Below are positions 13,927-21,411 of a stretch of DNA of 32,060 nucleotides, in pieces. The stretch comes from DATDRM01 sp035291705 (GTDB taxonomy: Bacteria > Chloroflexota > Anaerolineae > Anaerolineales > UBA4823). The DNA is taken from positions 1 through 32,060 of the forward strand of contig DATDRM010000017.1 of NCBI GenBank assembly GCA_035291705.1. Direction: 5' to 3'. The notes below the pieces were generated by a model. That model saw nothing but the letters and a program-made list of their open reading frames with translations, was not told the DNA's origin and made no database searches. The position numbers were made by a program, and so were the translations under genes. Each line of letters begins with the position of its first letter. Within the stretch, counting starts at the first letter, position 1.

Positions 13927-16227
13927 ATGGAGATCACCGGCTGGCTGCTCGACCTGTTCGCCGATCCCGACGGCGGCGTGGTGCTGTGGCTGCTGGGCGA
14001 GGACGGCCTTCGCCAGCGCCTGCACCAGCCCTTCCCGGTGGCATTTTACGCCGCCGGGCCGGCCCCGCGCCTGCGCGCCCTGTGGCGCTTCCTCCAGGCC
14101 CAGGCCGTGCCAGTGAGGCTGGCGCGCGCCGAACGCCGCGACCTGTTCGCCGAGCAGCCGCTCACCGTGCTCTCCATTCAAGTGGACCAGCCCCTCGCCC
14201 AGGCGCGCCTCTTCCGGCAGGTGGCGCGTGCCTTCCCCGACCTGGCCTATTACAACGCCGATCTGCCGCTGACCCTGCACTACGCCGCCGCCCACGATCT
14301 CTTCCCCCTGGCGCGTTGCCGCATCCTGGCAGACGAAACCGGCCAGGTGAAAGAGGTTATCCCCCTGGACAGTCCCTGGGAGCTGGACCCCCTGCCCCCA
14401 CCCCTGCGCATCCTGCGCATAGAGCCAGACCATGACCCGGCGCATGCCCCGCCTTCCCACCTGTCCATTTACTGCGCGCGTCACGCCTACCGCCTGCCGC
14501 TGGAACCCGCCCGTTCCCTGCTGATCGGGCTGCGCGCCATCCTGCAGCGCCACGACCCCGACGTGTTGCTGACCTCCTGGGGCGACACCTGGCTGCTGCC
14601 CCACCTGCTCAGCCTATCCAACCAGACCGGGCTGGCCTTGCCCCTCAACCGCGAACCCGATCGCGCCGTGGAACACCGCCCGGAACGGACTTACTTTTCC
14701 TACGGGCAGGTCGTCTACCAGGGGCGGCAGGTGCACCTCTTCGGTCGCTGGCACATCGACCGCTTCAACGCCATGCTGTTCCATGACTACGGCCTGGATG
14801 GCATCCTGGAGCTGGCGCGTGTCACCGCCCTGCCGGCCCAGACCGTGGCGCGTGTCTCCCCTGGCAGCGGCATCTCCGCCATGCAAATGCTGACCGCCCT
14901 GCGCCTGGGGGTGCTGGTCCCCTGGCATAAGCAGCAGGCCGAGCGCGACAAGAGCCTGCTGGACTTGTTGCGCGCCGACCAGGGCGGCCTGGTCTACCAG
15001 CCTACCATTGGCCTGCACCACGACGTGGCCGAGATCGACTTCATCTCCATGTACCCGGGCATCATGGTGCGCTTCAACATCTCCCCGGAGACGGTCGGTT
15101 CGAGCCGCGCCATCGCCGCCGCGGCGCGCGAGCTGGGAACGCCCGGTGATCTGCAGCCGCCCGGCCTGGTGCCGCAGACCCTGGCTCCCCTGCTGGAAAA
15201 GCGCCTGGCCCTCAAGGGCCGCCAGGCGGCCCTGCCGGCCTGGCACCCACAGCGCAAAGCCTACCAGGCGCGCGCTTCGGCCCACAAGTGGCTGCTGGTG
15301 ACCTGCTTCGGCTACCTGGGCTACAAGAACGCCCGCTTCGGACGCATCGAGGCCCACGAGGCTGTCACCGGCTACGGGCGCGAAGCGCTGCTGCGCGCCA
15401 AAGAAGCCGCCGAAGACCTGGGCTTCAGCGTGCTGCACCTCTACGTGGACGGCCTGTGGGTGTGTAAGCCCGGCGCCTCGGCCGTGGCCGATTTCCAACC
15501 CATCCTGGACGAGATCGTGGAGCGCACCGGCCTGCCGGTCGCCCTGGAGGGCATCTACCGCTGGGTGGCCTTCCTGCCTTCCCGCCAGGACGAGCGCGTG
15601 CCGGTCGCCAACCGCTACTTCGGCGTCTTCCAGGACGGATCGGTAAAGATGCGCGGTATCGAGGCCCGGCGGCGCGACACGCCCCCCTTCATCGCCCAGG
15701 CCCAGATCGAGCTGCTGGCCGAGCTGGCCCGCTTCTCGCCGAACAGGCCTGAAACCCTGCCCCTGTCCCAGGTGCTCTCCCTGCTGCGCCGCCGCCTGGC
15801 GGCCCTGCGTAACGGTCGCCTGCCCCTGGAGAGCCTGCTGGTGGCCCAGAAGCTCAGCCGCGTCCTGGACGAGTTCCGCACGCCCTCGCCGGTAGCGCGC
15901 GCCGCGGCCCAGCTGCTGGCCGCCGGCAAATCCACCAGCCCCGGCCAGCGCGTGCGCTTCCTTTACACGCGCGGCGAGCCGGGCGTGCACGCCTGGGACC
16001 TGCCCGCACCGCCGGACCCGGCCAGCGTAGACGTGGCGCGCTACGCCGAGCTGCTGCTGCGCGCCGCGGGCAGCGTGCTGGGGCCTTTCGGCGTGAGCGA
16101 AGACCTGCTGCGCCAGTGGCTGTTCAGCAACGCTGCCTACGCCGCCCCGCCGGGGGAATTACCAGTGATGCAGGCCGCCCTGCCGTTGTTGGAGGGGAGC
16201 AAGGTGGTACGGGAGTTAGTTGATTAA
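13927..16227 (+). CDS. B-family DNA polymerase homologue with degraded catalytic motifs
   Basis: The 766-residue protein aligns by eye with family B polymerases such as E. coli Pol II. The exonuclease-like part is about 140-330 and the polymerase part about 360-640. Motif A is intact: DFISMYPGIM with Asp371. Motif B is changed but recognisable: Lys454 then VTCFG in place of NSxYG. Motif C reads YVDGLWV: Asp508 is kept but the second Asp of YGDTDS is Leu510. ExoI (normally DIE) reads RIE near 162. ExoII aligns as DPDVLLTSWGDTWLLPHL near 210, with Leu in place of the catalytic Asp. The protein is therefore likely inactive or much altered, yet the long GC-rich frame is intact, which argues for selection. 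ATG at 13927 was chosen for the AAAGGA site 10 nt upstream and because homologous sequence begins there. It sits downstream of a LexA-type box. Confidence 0.82.
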   Translation: MEITGWLLDLFADPDGGVVLWLLGEDGLRQRLHQPFPVAFYAAGPAPRLRALWRFLQAQAVPVRLARAERRDLFAEQPLTVLSIQVDQPLAQARLFRQVARAFPDLAYYNADLPLTLHYAAAHDLFPLARCRILADETGQVKEVIPLDSPWELDPLPPPLRILRIEPDHDPAHAPPSHLSIYCARHAYRLPLEPARSLLIGLRAILQRHDPDVLLTSWGDTWLLPHLLSLSNQTGLALPLNREPDRAVEHRPERTYFSYGQVVYQGRQVHLFGRWHIDRFNAMLFHDYGLDGILELARVTALPAQTVARVSPGSGISAMQMLTALRLGVLVPWHKQQAERDKSLLDLLRADQGGLVYQPTIGLHHDVAEIDFISMYPGIMVRFNISPETVGSSRAIAAAARELGTPGDLQPPGLVPQTLAPLLEKRLALKGRQAALPAWHPQRKAYQARASAHKWLLVTCFGYLGYKNARFGRIEAHEAVTGYGREALLRAKEAAEDLGFSVLHLYVDGLWVCKPGASAVADFQPILDEIVERTGLPVALEGIYRWVAFLPSRQDERVPVANRYFGVFQDGSVKMRGIEARRRDTPPFIAQAQIELLAELARFSPNRPETLPLSQVLSLLRRRLAALRNGRLPLESLLVAQKLSRVLDEFRTPSPVARAAAQLLAAGKSTSPGQRVRFLYTRGEPGVHAWDLPAPPDPASVDVARYAELLLRAAGSVLGPFGVSEDLLRQWLFSNAAYAAPPGELPVMQAALPLLEGSKVVRELVD

Positions 16228-16237
16228 AAATGGCCTA

Positions 16238-16265
16238 TTGACATAACCATAAATCAGCCTATAAT
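16238..16265 (+). promoter_or_regulatory. Promoter of the toxin-antitoxin pair; leaderless arrangement
   Basis: TTGACA (16238-16243), a 16-nt spacer and TATAAT (16260-16265) are followed by 8 nt and then ATG at 16274. No ribosome-binding tract separates them. The AT-rich inverted stretch over the -10 could be an operator for autoregulation. Confidence 0.85.
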
Positions 16266-16273
16266 TATAGTTG

Positions 16274-16597
16274 ATGCCGCGCTGCTCTCGCTTTACCCTA
16301 GCGTTCGCTCCTGAAACCTTAGATCATCTCGACTTTATTAATCGCAAGCATCACCGTTTAATCCGTAAAGAGCTCCACGATCAATTGAGCTTCGCCCCGG
16401 ATGTCGCTACCCGTAATCGTAAGATGTTAGCACAGCCAGCACCCTTGGGTGCAACCTGGGAATTAAGGTTTGGCCCCAACAATCGTTTTCGAGTATTCTA
16501 TGAAATCGATGTGCACGAAAAGATCGTGCGTATTTTGGCAATCGGCGTCAAAGTGGGCAACAAGTTATTAATTGGTGGAGAGGAGTTTATACCGTGA
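16274..16597 (+). CDS. RelE/ParE-superfamily toxin, first gene of a TA pair
   Basis: The protein is about 107 residues with the compact alpha-beta RelE/ParE pattern: an N-terminal helix pair (HLDFINRKHHRLIRKELHDQL), then strands WELRFGPNNRFRVFYEID and KIVRILAIGVKVGNKL. Members are either ribosome-dependent mRNA nucleases (RelE) or gyrase poisons (ParE); sequence alone does not decide. ATG at 16274 is preferred to the TTG at 16271 because it lies at the expected transcription start of a consensus promoter. The stop overlaps the antitoxin GTG by 4 nt (GTGA), giving translational coupling. Toxin-first order is less usual than antitoxin-first. Confidence 0.78.
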   Translation: MPRCSRFTLAFAPETLDHLDFINRKHHRLIRKELHDQLSFAPDVATRNRKMLAQPAPLGATWELRFGPNNRFRVFYEIDVHEKIVRILAIGVKVGNKLLIGGEEFIP

Positions 16598-16866
16598 GAA
16601 TCGCTTCTTTAGCAGATGTCAAAGCGCGATTAAGCGCTTATGTAGAACAATGTAAGACTGAAGGGCCGATAGTCATCACGCGCAACGGAAAAGCCGTCGC
16701 CGTCCTGCTGGCTCCACTGGATGACGATGATCTGGAAAGCATTCTAATGGCCCGTTCGCCGCGCTTTCAGGCCCTGTTAGAGCAATCGAGGCAGAGTATC
16801 CAGGCGGGCAAAGGACTCCCGGAGGAGGAATTTTGGAAAGCCGCCGAAGAGCGCCTATCCAGTTAG
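16594..16866 (+). CDS. Phd/YefM-family antitoxin
   Basis: The 90-residue protein starts with the Phd/YefM fold: SLADVKARLSAYVEQC, then PIVITRNGKAVAVLLAP. This N-terminal part dimerises and binds operator DNA. The acidic C-terminal part (DDDDLESIL...LPEEEFWKAAEERL) would wrap the toxin. GTG at 16594 overlaps the toxin stop and follows GGAGAGGAG at 16577-16584. It should neutralise the preceding RelE/ParE-like toxin and co-repress the promoter at 16238. Confidence 0.82.
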   Translation: MRIASLADVKARLSAYVEQCKTEGPIVITRNGKAVAVLLAPLDDDDLESILMARSPRFQALLEQSRQSIQAGKGLPEEEFWKAAEERLSS

Positions 16867-16879
16867 TTCTCGGTGCGAA

Positions 16880-16907
16880 GCTCAAACCGCCGTCCTCGGC
16901 GGCGAGC
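16880..16907 (+). other. Strong hairpin after the TA operon
   Basis: CCGCCG (16887-16892) pairs with CGGCGG (16897-16902) around TCCT, extended by GCTC/GAGC (16880-16883 with 16904-16907). There is no T-run after it, so it is at best a weak or factor-assisted terminator or a 3'-end stabiliser. Confidence 0.5.
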
Positions 16908-17035
16908 CACCGTAGAAGCAGGCGGCCCTGCTGTTGGCAGTCATTGTCAGGGCTCTCACTCTGGCCAGCTGGATATTCGCGCATCTGGTAAAATGATCGA
17001 AATATCGAACCACTGGAGCACCAGGAAAGATATCA

Positions 17036-17274
17036 ATGACCTGCAATGTTTGTGGGAGGGAAGGGGACGTATCCGTCACGTAACTCGAAGCTATGGGCAA
17101 GGAGCCGAGCTACTGGTTATCGAAAATATCCCGTTAGTCAGTTGCCCGCATTGCGGTGAAAGCTATCTGACGGCAGACACACTGCATGAAATCGAGCGAA
17201 TTAAGTTACATCGCAGGAATTTTGCCGAGCAACGGAACGTGCCCGTCGCGATGTTTGTAGAGGCGGAGTGTTGA
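17036..17274 (+). pseudogene. Frameshifted YgiT-type zinc finger (MqsA-like antitoxin) gene
   Basis: An ATG at 17036 with AGGAAA about 8 nt upstream opens MTCNVCGREGDVSVT, the first CxxC of a YgiT zinc finger, then hits a TAA at 17081. The adjacent frame (shift of -1) continues HVTRSYGQGAELLVIENIP followed by SCPHCGESYLTADTLHEIE, the rest of the family pattern with the second CxxC, down to the TGA at 17272-17274. Joining the two frames restores a normal protein of about 80 residues. One base is therefore missing near the G-rich run at 17052-17066, by mutation or assembly error. The usual partner toxin (MqsR or DUF4258) is not seen next to it. Confidence 0.7.
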
Positions 17275-17354
17275 TCCTCTTCTGAGGAATTTGATCCGAT
17301 TCAGGTTGTCTCTTCATCGTCTGATTGAGCTCATGACGAAGTAAGGAAATGATA

Positions 17355-18764
17355 ATGACGTCCATCGCCAATCGGCCATTCCATAAATACTTGATGGTTG
17401 TGTTTTCCGGCCGGATGCGCCTGTCACGTCTTTATCTATTAGCAGTTTTGCTGGCCTTCGTTATGCTCATGCTGTGGGGTATGCCCCAACAAGCCGAGGG
17501 GAGACCTGAAATCTGGAGCGCGGCTGGCAATCTACCCAGCCGTGCCGTGCTCGGTTCCAGCGAACCATTGTCCTTTACTGTATCTTTCACTACCTATTTA
17601 CCGGTTGTATTCAAGCCGGTGCCCAAACTCAAGGATCTGGTGACTAAGATCACCTTAACCTTGCCACAGCCGCTTGCCGCGCCGGGTGGAAACTGGTGCA
17701 CCTGGGGTTATTGTTCACTGTCTCCGCGCCTTTATCACGAGCCGCTTGGCGACGGTCGGGCATTGGTGGGATGGACGGATTCGAGCGGTAACGGGCATGT
17801 CAACCTCATCAGCACTAGCGGGATGTTGGATCAAACCTATGATTTCCCGGATCGTTCCGTGCGGGGGATGGTCGCGCACGACGATGGCAAGTGGGCAATT
17901 CTTTTGTGGGACTCTAACTCCAAGATCATGTGGCTTTCCAAACGCAATCTGAATGGCAGCGAGATTTGGGCGACCAATATCGATGGCAGCTTGACGAGTT
18001 TCAATCCCGAGATAGGTGATAGCCGGCTGGCCTATGGGAATAATTTGTACGCGGCGTATTTTGCTGTCCATGGGGATACAGGCTGGCCCCAGGGGCACGA
18101 GGGAGATCAGTTGACCTATGTGAGCAGCGCTGGCGCCATTCAATCGGGGGGATGGGAATGGGGCTGTTCACATTCAATGGCTGAATTGATCGGTTATCAC
18201 CCAACGCTGAACGAGTTCGTCCCCGTCTGTTCCAGTGATTGCTATGCGAGTAAAGGCATCCTGCTCAACGATAACCAGGTGGTCTATGAATGCGATGGAA
18301 ACTGTGGGGGGTTGGTATCAGCCCAATTGGGTCAGATCGCACTGAGCAACAACTCGTGGAAACTTGTCTTCAACGCATTGAACAGACCTGGTTATGTAGG
18401 CAAAGGTATTGGCCTGGCGACCATTGATGGCTCTTTTCAAAGCAGCTTTGTTTGGCTGACGAACACCGATGGCGAATATGAACGCGATCCCGTCCTCGCG
18501 CGTTTGGGGAGCGATCTACAGACTGACCGATACGTAGTCGGCTGGAGGACGACCAATAATAATGTCTATTGGCTTGGAGTGATTGATGGGAGCGGGAATT
18601 TCTTAGCTGGACCAGAGGAAGTGTCCACGGCAGGGGTCGCATGGGGGAATCGAGATGATTCTTTCCGCACGCAAGCTGATGGGAGTGTGTCGTGGGTGCA
18701 AGGGGATCCGTTAAGTACGACTCTTCACCTATATCGTTTTAATGGATCAGCCTACGTGCCATAG
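17355..18764 (+). CDS. Secreted protein with YLPVV motif, function unknown
   Basis: The protein is about 469 residues. A basic N-terminus and a long hydrophobic stretch (about 22-45) form a signal peptide or anchor. TTYLPVVFKP follows at about 80-89; YLPxV-type segments recur in Chloroflexota exported proteins and mark the boundary to the mature domain. The rest is beta-rich with repeated W/G/D-containing blades (for example GRALVGWTDSSGNGHVNL, KWAILLWDSNSKIMWL, RYVVGWRTTNNNVYWL), suggesting a beta-propeller. Three Cys-containing segments may form disulphides. ATG at 17355 is favoured over 17349 because AAGGA at 17343-17347 then has a 7-nt spacing. Enzymatic motifs were not recognised. It appears to stand alone. 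Confidence 0.72.
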   Translation: MTSIANRPFHKYLMVVFSGRMRLSRLYLLAVLLAFVMLMLWGMPQQAEGRPEIWSAAGNLPSRAVLGSSEPLSFTVSFTTYLPVVFKPVPKLKDLVTKITLTLPQPLAAPGGNWCTWGYCSLSPRLYHEPLGDGRALVGWTDSSGNGHVNLISTSGMLDQTYDFPDRSVRGMVAHDDGKWAILLWDSNSKIMWLSKRNLNGSEIWATNIDGSLTSFNPEIGDSRLAYGNNLYAAYFAVHGDTGWPQGHEGDQLTYVSSAGAIQSGGWEWGCSHSMAELIGYHPTLNEFVPVCSSDCYASKGILLNDNQVVYECDGNCGGLVSAQLGQIALSNNSWKLVFNALNRPGYVGKGIGLATIDGSFQSSFVWLTNTDGEYERDPVLARLGSDLQTDRYVVGWRTTNNNVYWLGVIDGSGNFLAGPEEVSTAGVAWGNRDDSFRTQADGSVSWVQGDPLSTTLHLYRFNGSAYVP

Positions 18765-18861
18765 GTTGAACGCATTACGATTCTCAACCACACCCGGATG
18801 ATCCTGCTCTACAAAGCACGCATCCCCATCATAAGCATATCCCCCCAGACATCAAATACAA

Positions 18862-18945
18862 CCGCATCCCTGCTCCACATTGGTTTCTGCTGGCAATGCC
18901 CCCGCCCGCAAACTACGCCGAGCCAGGATCTTACTCAAATCCGAT
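18862..18945 (+). mobile_element. Fossil of an IS630-family transposase N-terminus
   Basis: One frame reads LVSAGNAPARKLRRARILL plus KSD over 18880-18945, matching the helix-turn-helix start of IS630/Tc1-mariner transposases (APARKLRRARILLKAD type). No start codon, no DDE domain and no terminal repeats are visible, and the match stops after residue D. The surrounding 18765-19022 has no supported gene, so this is a decayed remnant of an insertion. Confidence 0.55.
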
Positions 18946-19022
18946 TGCACGGAATCTCATGGAAAGCGCCTGGATCAAATGCTGAGGCAGATTGAGTACG
19001 GCGATTAATAATGGGAATACTG

Positions 19023-19028
19023 TATAAT
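19023..19028 (+). promoter_or_regulatory. -10 box ahead of the DUF1801 gene
   Basis: A consensus TATAAT lies 42 nt before the ATG at 19070. No -35 match is seen at 16-18 nt, so the call rests on one box and its position. Confidence 0.45.
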
Positions 19029-19069
19029 GCCAGGCAGTCGGCAAGCTAAAATAAGGAAAGGGATTTGTC

Positions 19070-19432
19070 ATGGAAGGGAAAAAAGGTAATCCAACCACGA
19101 TCGATGAATACATTTCGCAGTTTCCTGAAGACGTACAGCATATTCTGGTCAAGATCAGGGTGGTGATTAAAGAATCCGCTCCAGGAGCCGTGGAAAAAAT
19201 AAGCTATCAAATGCCAGCTTTTTATTTAAACGGCGGCCTGGTCTGGTTCGGCGTTTGGAAGCACCATATTGGATTTTATCCAAAGACATCCGGAATTGAA
19301 GCACTCATAGATGAACTATCAGCATATAAGGGGACAAAAGGGTCGGTGCATTTTCCGTTGGATAAACCCATGCCCTATGAATTAATCAGCAAGATCGTAA
19401 AGATCAGGGTCGCAGAAAACCTAAAAAAATAG
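19070..19432 (+). CDS. DUF1801-family (YdhG-like) small protein
   Basis: The 120-residue protein matches the DUF1801 pattern: IDEYISQFPEDVQHILVKIRVVIKESAPGAVEKISYQMPAF, then G-L-V-W-F-G-V-W-K-H-H-I-G-F-Y and G-S-V-H-F-P-L-D-K-P-M-P. Members are small cytoplasmic alpha-beta proteins; YdhG of B. subtilis has been linked to iron handling, but for this copy a role is only a guess. The start is supported by AAGGAAAGGGA upstream. It lies alone in an AT-richer stretch beside an insertion fossil, compatible with acquisition by transfer. Confidence 0.85.
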   Translation: MEGKKGNPTTIDEYISQFPEDVQHILVKIRVVIKESAPGAVEKISYQMPAFYLNGGLVWFGVWKHHIGFYPKTSGIEALIDELSAYKGTKGSVHFPLDKPMPYELISKIVKIRVAENLKK

Positions 19433-19525
19433 CGGCTTGAACAAGAAATCACCCGCCAGCGGCTCGCAGAACATAAACACATCTGCGACGCCTTCGCGCT
19501 GATATTCGTATACGTATAAGGCAGG

Positions 19526-19531
19526 TATAAT
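19526..19531 (+). promoter_or_regulatory. -10 box ahead of the hemolysin III-like gene
   Basis: TATAAT at this position precedes the ATG at 19578 by 46 nt. A -35 is weak. A short direct repeat (CAGAATTTA twice) follows in the leader at about 19540-19562. Confidence 0.45.
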
Positions 19532-19577
19532 CTCTCCAGCAGAATTTAGAATCAGAATTTAACCGTGGAATAAACAC

Positions 19578-20255
19578 ATGTCAGGACAATTGAAAAACCT
19601 GAAAGCGCAGACAACCGATAGGCTTTTTACGCTGGGCGAGGAGATCGCTCACAGCATCACGCACGGGATTGGAGCCGGGCTGAGCATCGCCGGTTTAACC
19701 TTGCTGGTCGCTCTGGCGGTCTTATATGGCAACGTCTATCAGATCGTGAGTTTCAGCATCTATGGTGCCACCCTCGTCGTATTGTACCTGGCCTCGACCT
19801 TGTATCATGGCTTTCAGAACCCGCGCCTCAAACGGGTCTTCAAAGTTTTTGACCATGCATCGATATACTTGCTCATCGCCGGTACGTACACGCCTTTTCT
19901 CCTGGTTGGTCTGCGCGGCAGGTGGGGCTGGACCTTCTTGATCATTATTTGGGGACTGGCCATATTAGGGGTAAGTTTCAAGGCTCTTTTTATCGATCGT
20001 TTTCACAAGCTATCCGTGCTGGCATACATTCTAATGGGTTGGCTAAGTGTAGTGATGATCAAGGAGCTGTTGATAAATATTTCCCTGGGGGGATTGATCT
20101 GGCTGGGGGTGGGTGGCGTGATTTACATGGTCGGCGTCATTTTTTATGCTTTGCAGAAAATTCCTTACATGCACGTCGTTTGGCACTTTTTTGTGTTGGG
20201 AGGCAGTATTTGCCACTACTTTGCCGTGCTTTTGTATCTGGCTCCAAATCGCTAA
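19578..20255 (+). CDS. Hemolysin III / PAQR-family membrane protein
   Basis: The 225-residue protein has seven predicted membrane helices and the PAQR/HlyIII motifs: EEIAHSITHGIGAGL near the N-terminus, ASTLYHGF at about 72-79, DHASIYLLIAGTYTPF at about 91-106, and HVVWHFFVLGGSICHYFAVL near the C-terminus. The Ser, Asp and three His residues of these motifs form the zinc site in related receptors and ceramidases. Bacterial members are called hemolysin III, but their physiological role is unclear. The stop TAA is directly followed by the ATG of the VOC gene, so the two are translated from one message. Confidence 0.9.
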   Translation: MSGQLKNLKAQTTDRLFTLGEEIAHSITHGIGAGLSIAGLTLLVALAVLYGNVYQIVSFSIYGATLVVLYLASTLYHGFQNPRLKRVFKVFDHASIYLLIAGTYTPFLLVGLRGRWGWTFLIIIWGLAILGVSFKALFIDRFHKLSVLAYILMGWLSVVMIKELLINISLGGLIWLGVGGVIYMVGVIFYALQKIPYMHVVWHFFVLGGSICHYFAVLLYLAPNR

Positions 20256-20654
20256 ATGGAACCACGGATTAGCCTGATTACGCTTGGTGTCGCGGACCTT
20301 GAGAGGGCTACCCGTTTCTACGCAGAGTGCCTTTCTCTGCCTCGTCTCAAGACCCCGCCATCGGTTACTTTCTTCGAGCTGGGAAAGACATGGCTTGCCC
20401 TTTGGCCGCGTGAAAGCCTGGCAGCTGACGCAGGACTCTCTCCGCAGGGCTCTGGGTTCCCAGGCTTTTCCCTTTCCCACAATGTACGGTCCCCGGCCGA
20501 GGTGGACGCTCTGCTCGCACGCGTCGCGGCTTTTGGTGCCAATGTCGTGAAACCTGCGCAGCCAACAGACTGGGGCGGTTACGCTGGCTACTTCACGGAC
20601 CCTGATGGCTTTCTCTGGGAGGTCGCCTTTAACCCCGATTTTCCTCATGTGTAG
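20256..20654 (+). CDS. VOC-superfamily (glyoxalase-like) protein
   Basis: The 132-residue protein has the VOC module pair: ISLITLGVADLERATRFYAECLSLP at the start and GGYAGYFTDPDGFLWEVAFNP at the end, a common form of the glyoxalase/bleomycin-resistance fold in which the terminal Glu is a metal ligand. The reaction is unknown. Its ATG follows the hemolysin III stop codon with no gap and no separate ribosome site, so it depends on coupling. It is not closely similar to the other VOC gene in the window (9027-9383). Confidence 0.85.
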   Translation: MEPRISLITLGVADLERATRFYAECLSLPRLKTPPSVTFFELGKTWLALWPRESLAADAGLSPQGSGFPGFSLSHNVRSPAEVDALLARVAAFGANVVKPAQPTDWGGYAGYFTDPDGFLWEVAFNPDFPHV

Positions 20655-20690
20655 CCACCTTCCCAACCAATCATTCCAGCAGTAATATGA

Positions 20691-20780
20691 GGCCCCAATC
20701 GAACATTGTGGGCCACCCAATTTGGCTGTCAAAGGAAAAATCCGTTAAATTTGTGGAATCCGTGTCCCAATTAAAAAAGG
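20691..20780 (+). repeat. Third copy of the leader repeat, ahead of the flavodoxin gene
   Basis: The sequence TCGAACATTGTGGGCC, then CCCAATTTGGCTGTCAAAGG and AAAAATC, matches the two copies at 13739-13917. GTGGGCC lies 32 nt before the first ATC. Its tail has three exact 9-nt units (cores at 20740, 20749, 20758). It ends in AAAAAAGGAAA, which serves as the ribosome site for the ATG at 20790. Confidence 0.72.
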
Positions 20781-20789
20781 AAATTTAAA

Positions 20790-21308
20790 ATGGACGTTCA
20801 AGTGCTGGTAGCCTATGCCACCAAGTATGGCGCCACGGCGGAGATTGCTGAAAAGATCGGTCAGGTGCTTCGTCAAGCAGGTTTGCACGTCGACGTGTTG
20901 CCTGCCGATCGCGTCGGCGACCTGAGCCCGTACAGGGCAGTTGTGCTGGGCAGCGCAGTTTACGCAGGCCAATGGCGCAAGGAGGCGGCGATGTTCCTGG
21001 AGGCCAATGAGAAGCAGCTGGCCGATCGCCCGGTATGGCTCTTCTCCAGCGGGCCGACGGGCGAAGGAGATCCGGTCCAGTTGATGAAAGGCTTTCGCTT
21101 CCCCGAGGCGCAGCAACCCATTGCCGACCGCATCCGGCCGCGCGATATCGCCTTCTTCCATGGTGTGCTGGACATGAAGGAGCTCAGCCTGGCCGAGAAG
21201 CTGATTGTCAAGGGCATCAAGGCGCCGGTCGGCGATTTCCGGGATTGGGATGCCATCACCTCCTGGGCAACAGCCATCGCCGATGCGCTGAAGATAGAGG
21301 CAGGCTAA
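20790..21308 (+). CDS. Flavodoxin-domain protein
   Basis: The 172-residue protein starts with the FMN phosphate-binding loop of flavodoxins: VLVAYATKYGATAEIAEKIG. It continues with YRAVVLGSAVYAGQWRKEA and WLFSSGPTGEGDP, which contact the flavin. It resembles the flavodoxin/menaquinone-dependent protoporphyrinogen oxidase (HemG-like) group, but heme-pathway neighbours are absent, so only an FMN-dependent electron-transfer or oxidoreductase role is claimed. The ribosome site AAAAAAGGAAA is supplied by the end of the upstream repeat copy. Confidence 0.87.
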   Translation: MDVQVLVAYATKYGATAEIAEKIGQVLRQAGLHVDVLPADRVGDLSPYRAVVLGSAVYAGQWRKEAAMFLEANEKQLADRPVWLFSSGPTGEGDPVQLMKGFRFPEAQQPIADRIRPRDIAFFHGVLDMKELSLAEKLIVKGIKAPVGDFRDWDAITSWATAIADALKIEAG

Positions 21309-21411
21309 CCGTTCAGAGCCATCGTTCGCGATCCATCCAGCTGCACTAATTTTGTGCTATACTAAAAACAGGAAGCGTTTATTCTATCAAATTCTTATTG
21401 GACCGTTGCCT

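Noticed and set aside
14614..15990. Minus-strand open frame of 458 codons
   Set aside because: It is a shadow produced by the very GC-rich polymerase gene; composition is Gly/Gln/His-rich with no recognisable domain.
18798..18995. 65-codon plus-strand frame between the secreted protein and DUF1801 genes
   Set aside because: No ribosome site or family match; an adjacent frame in the same stretch encodes the IS630 fossil instead.
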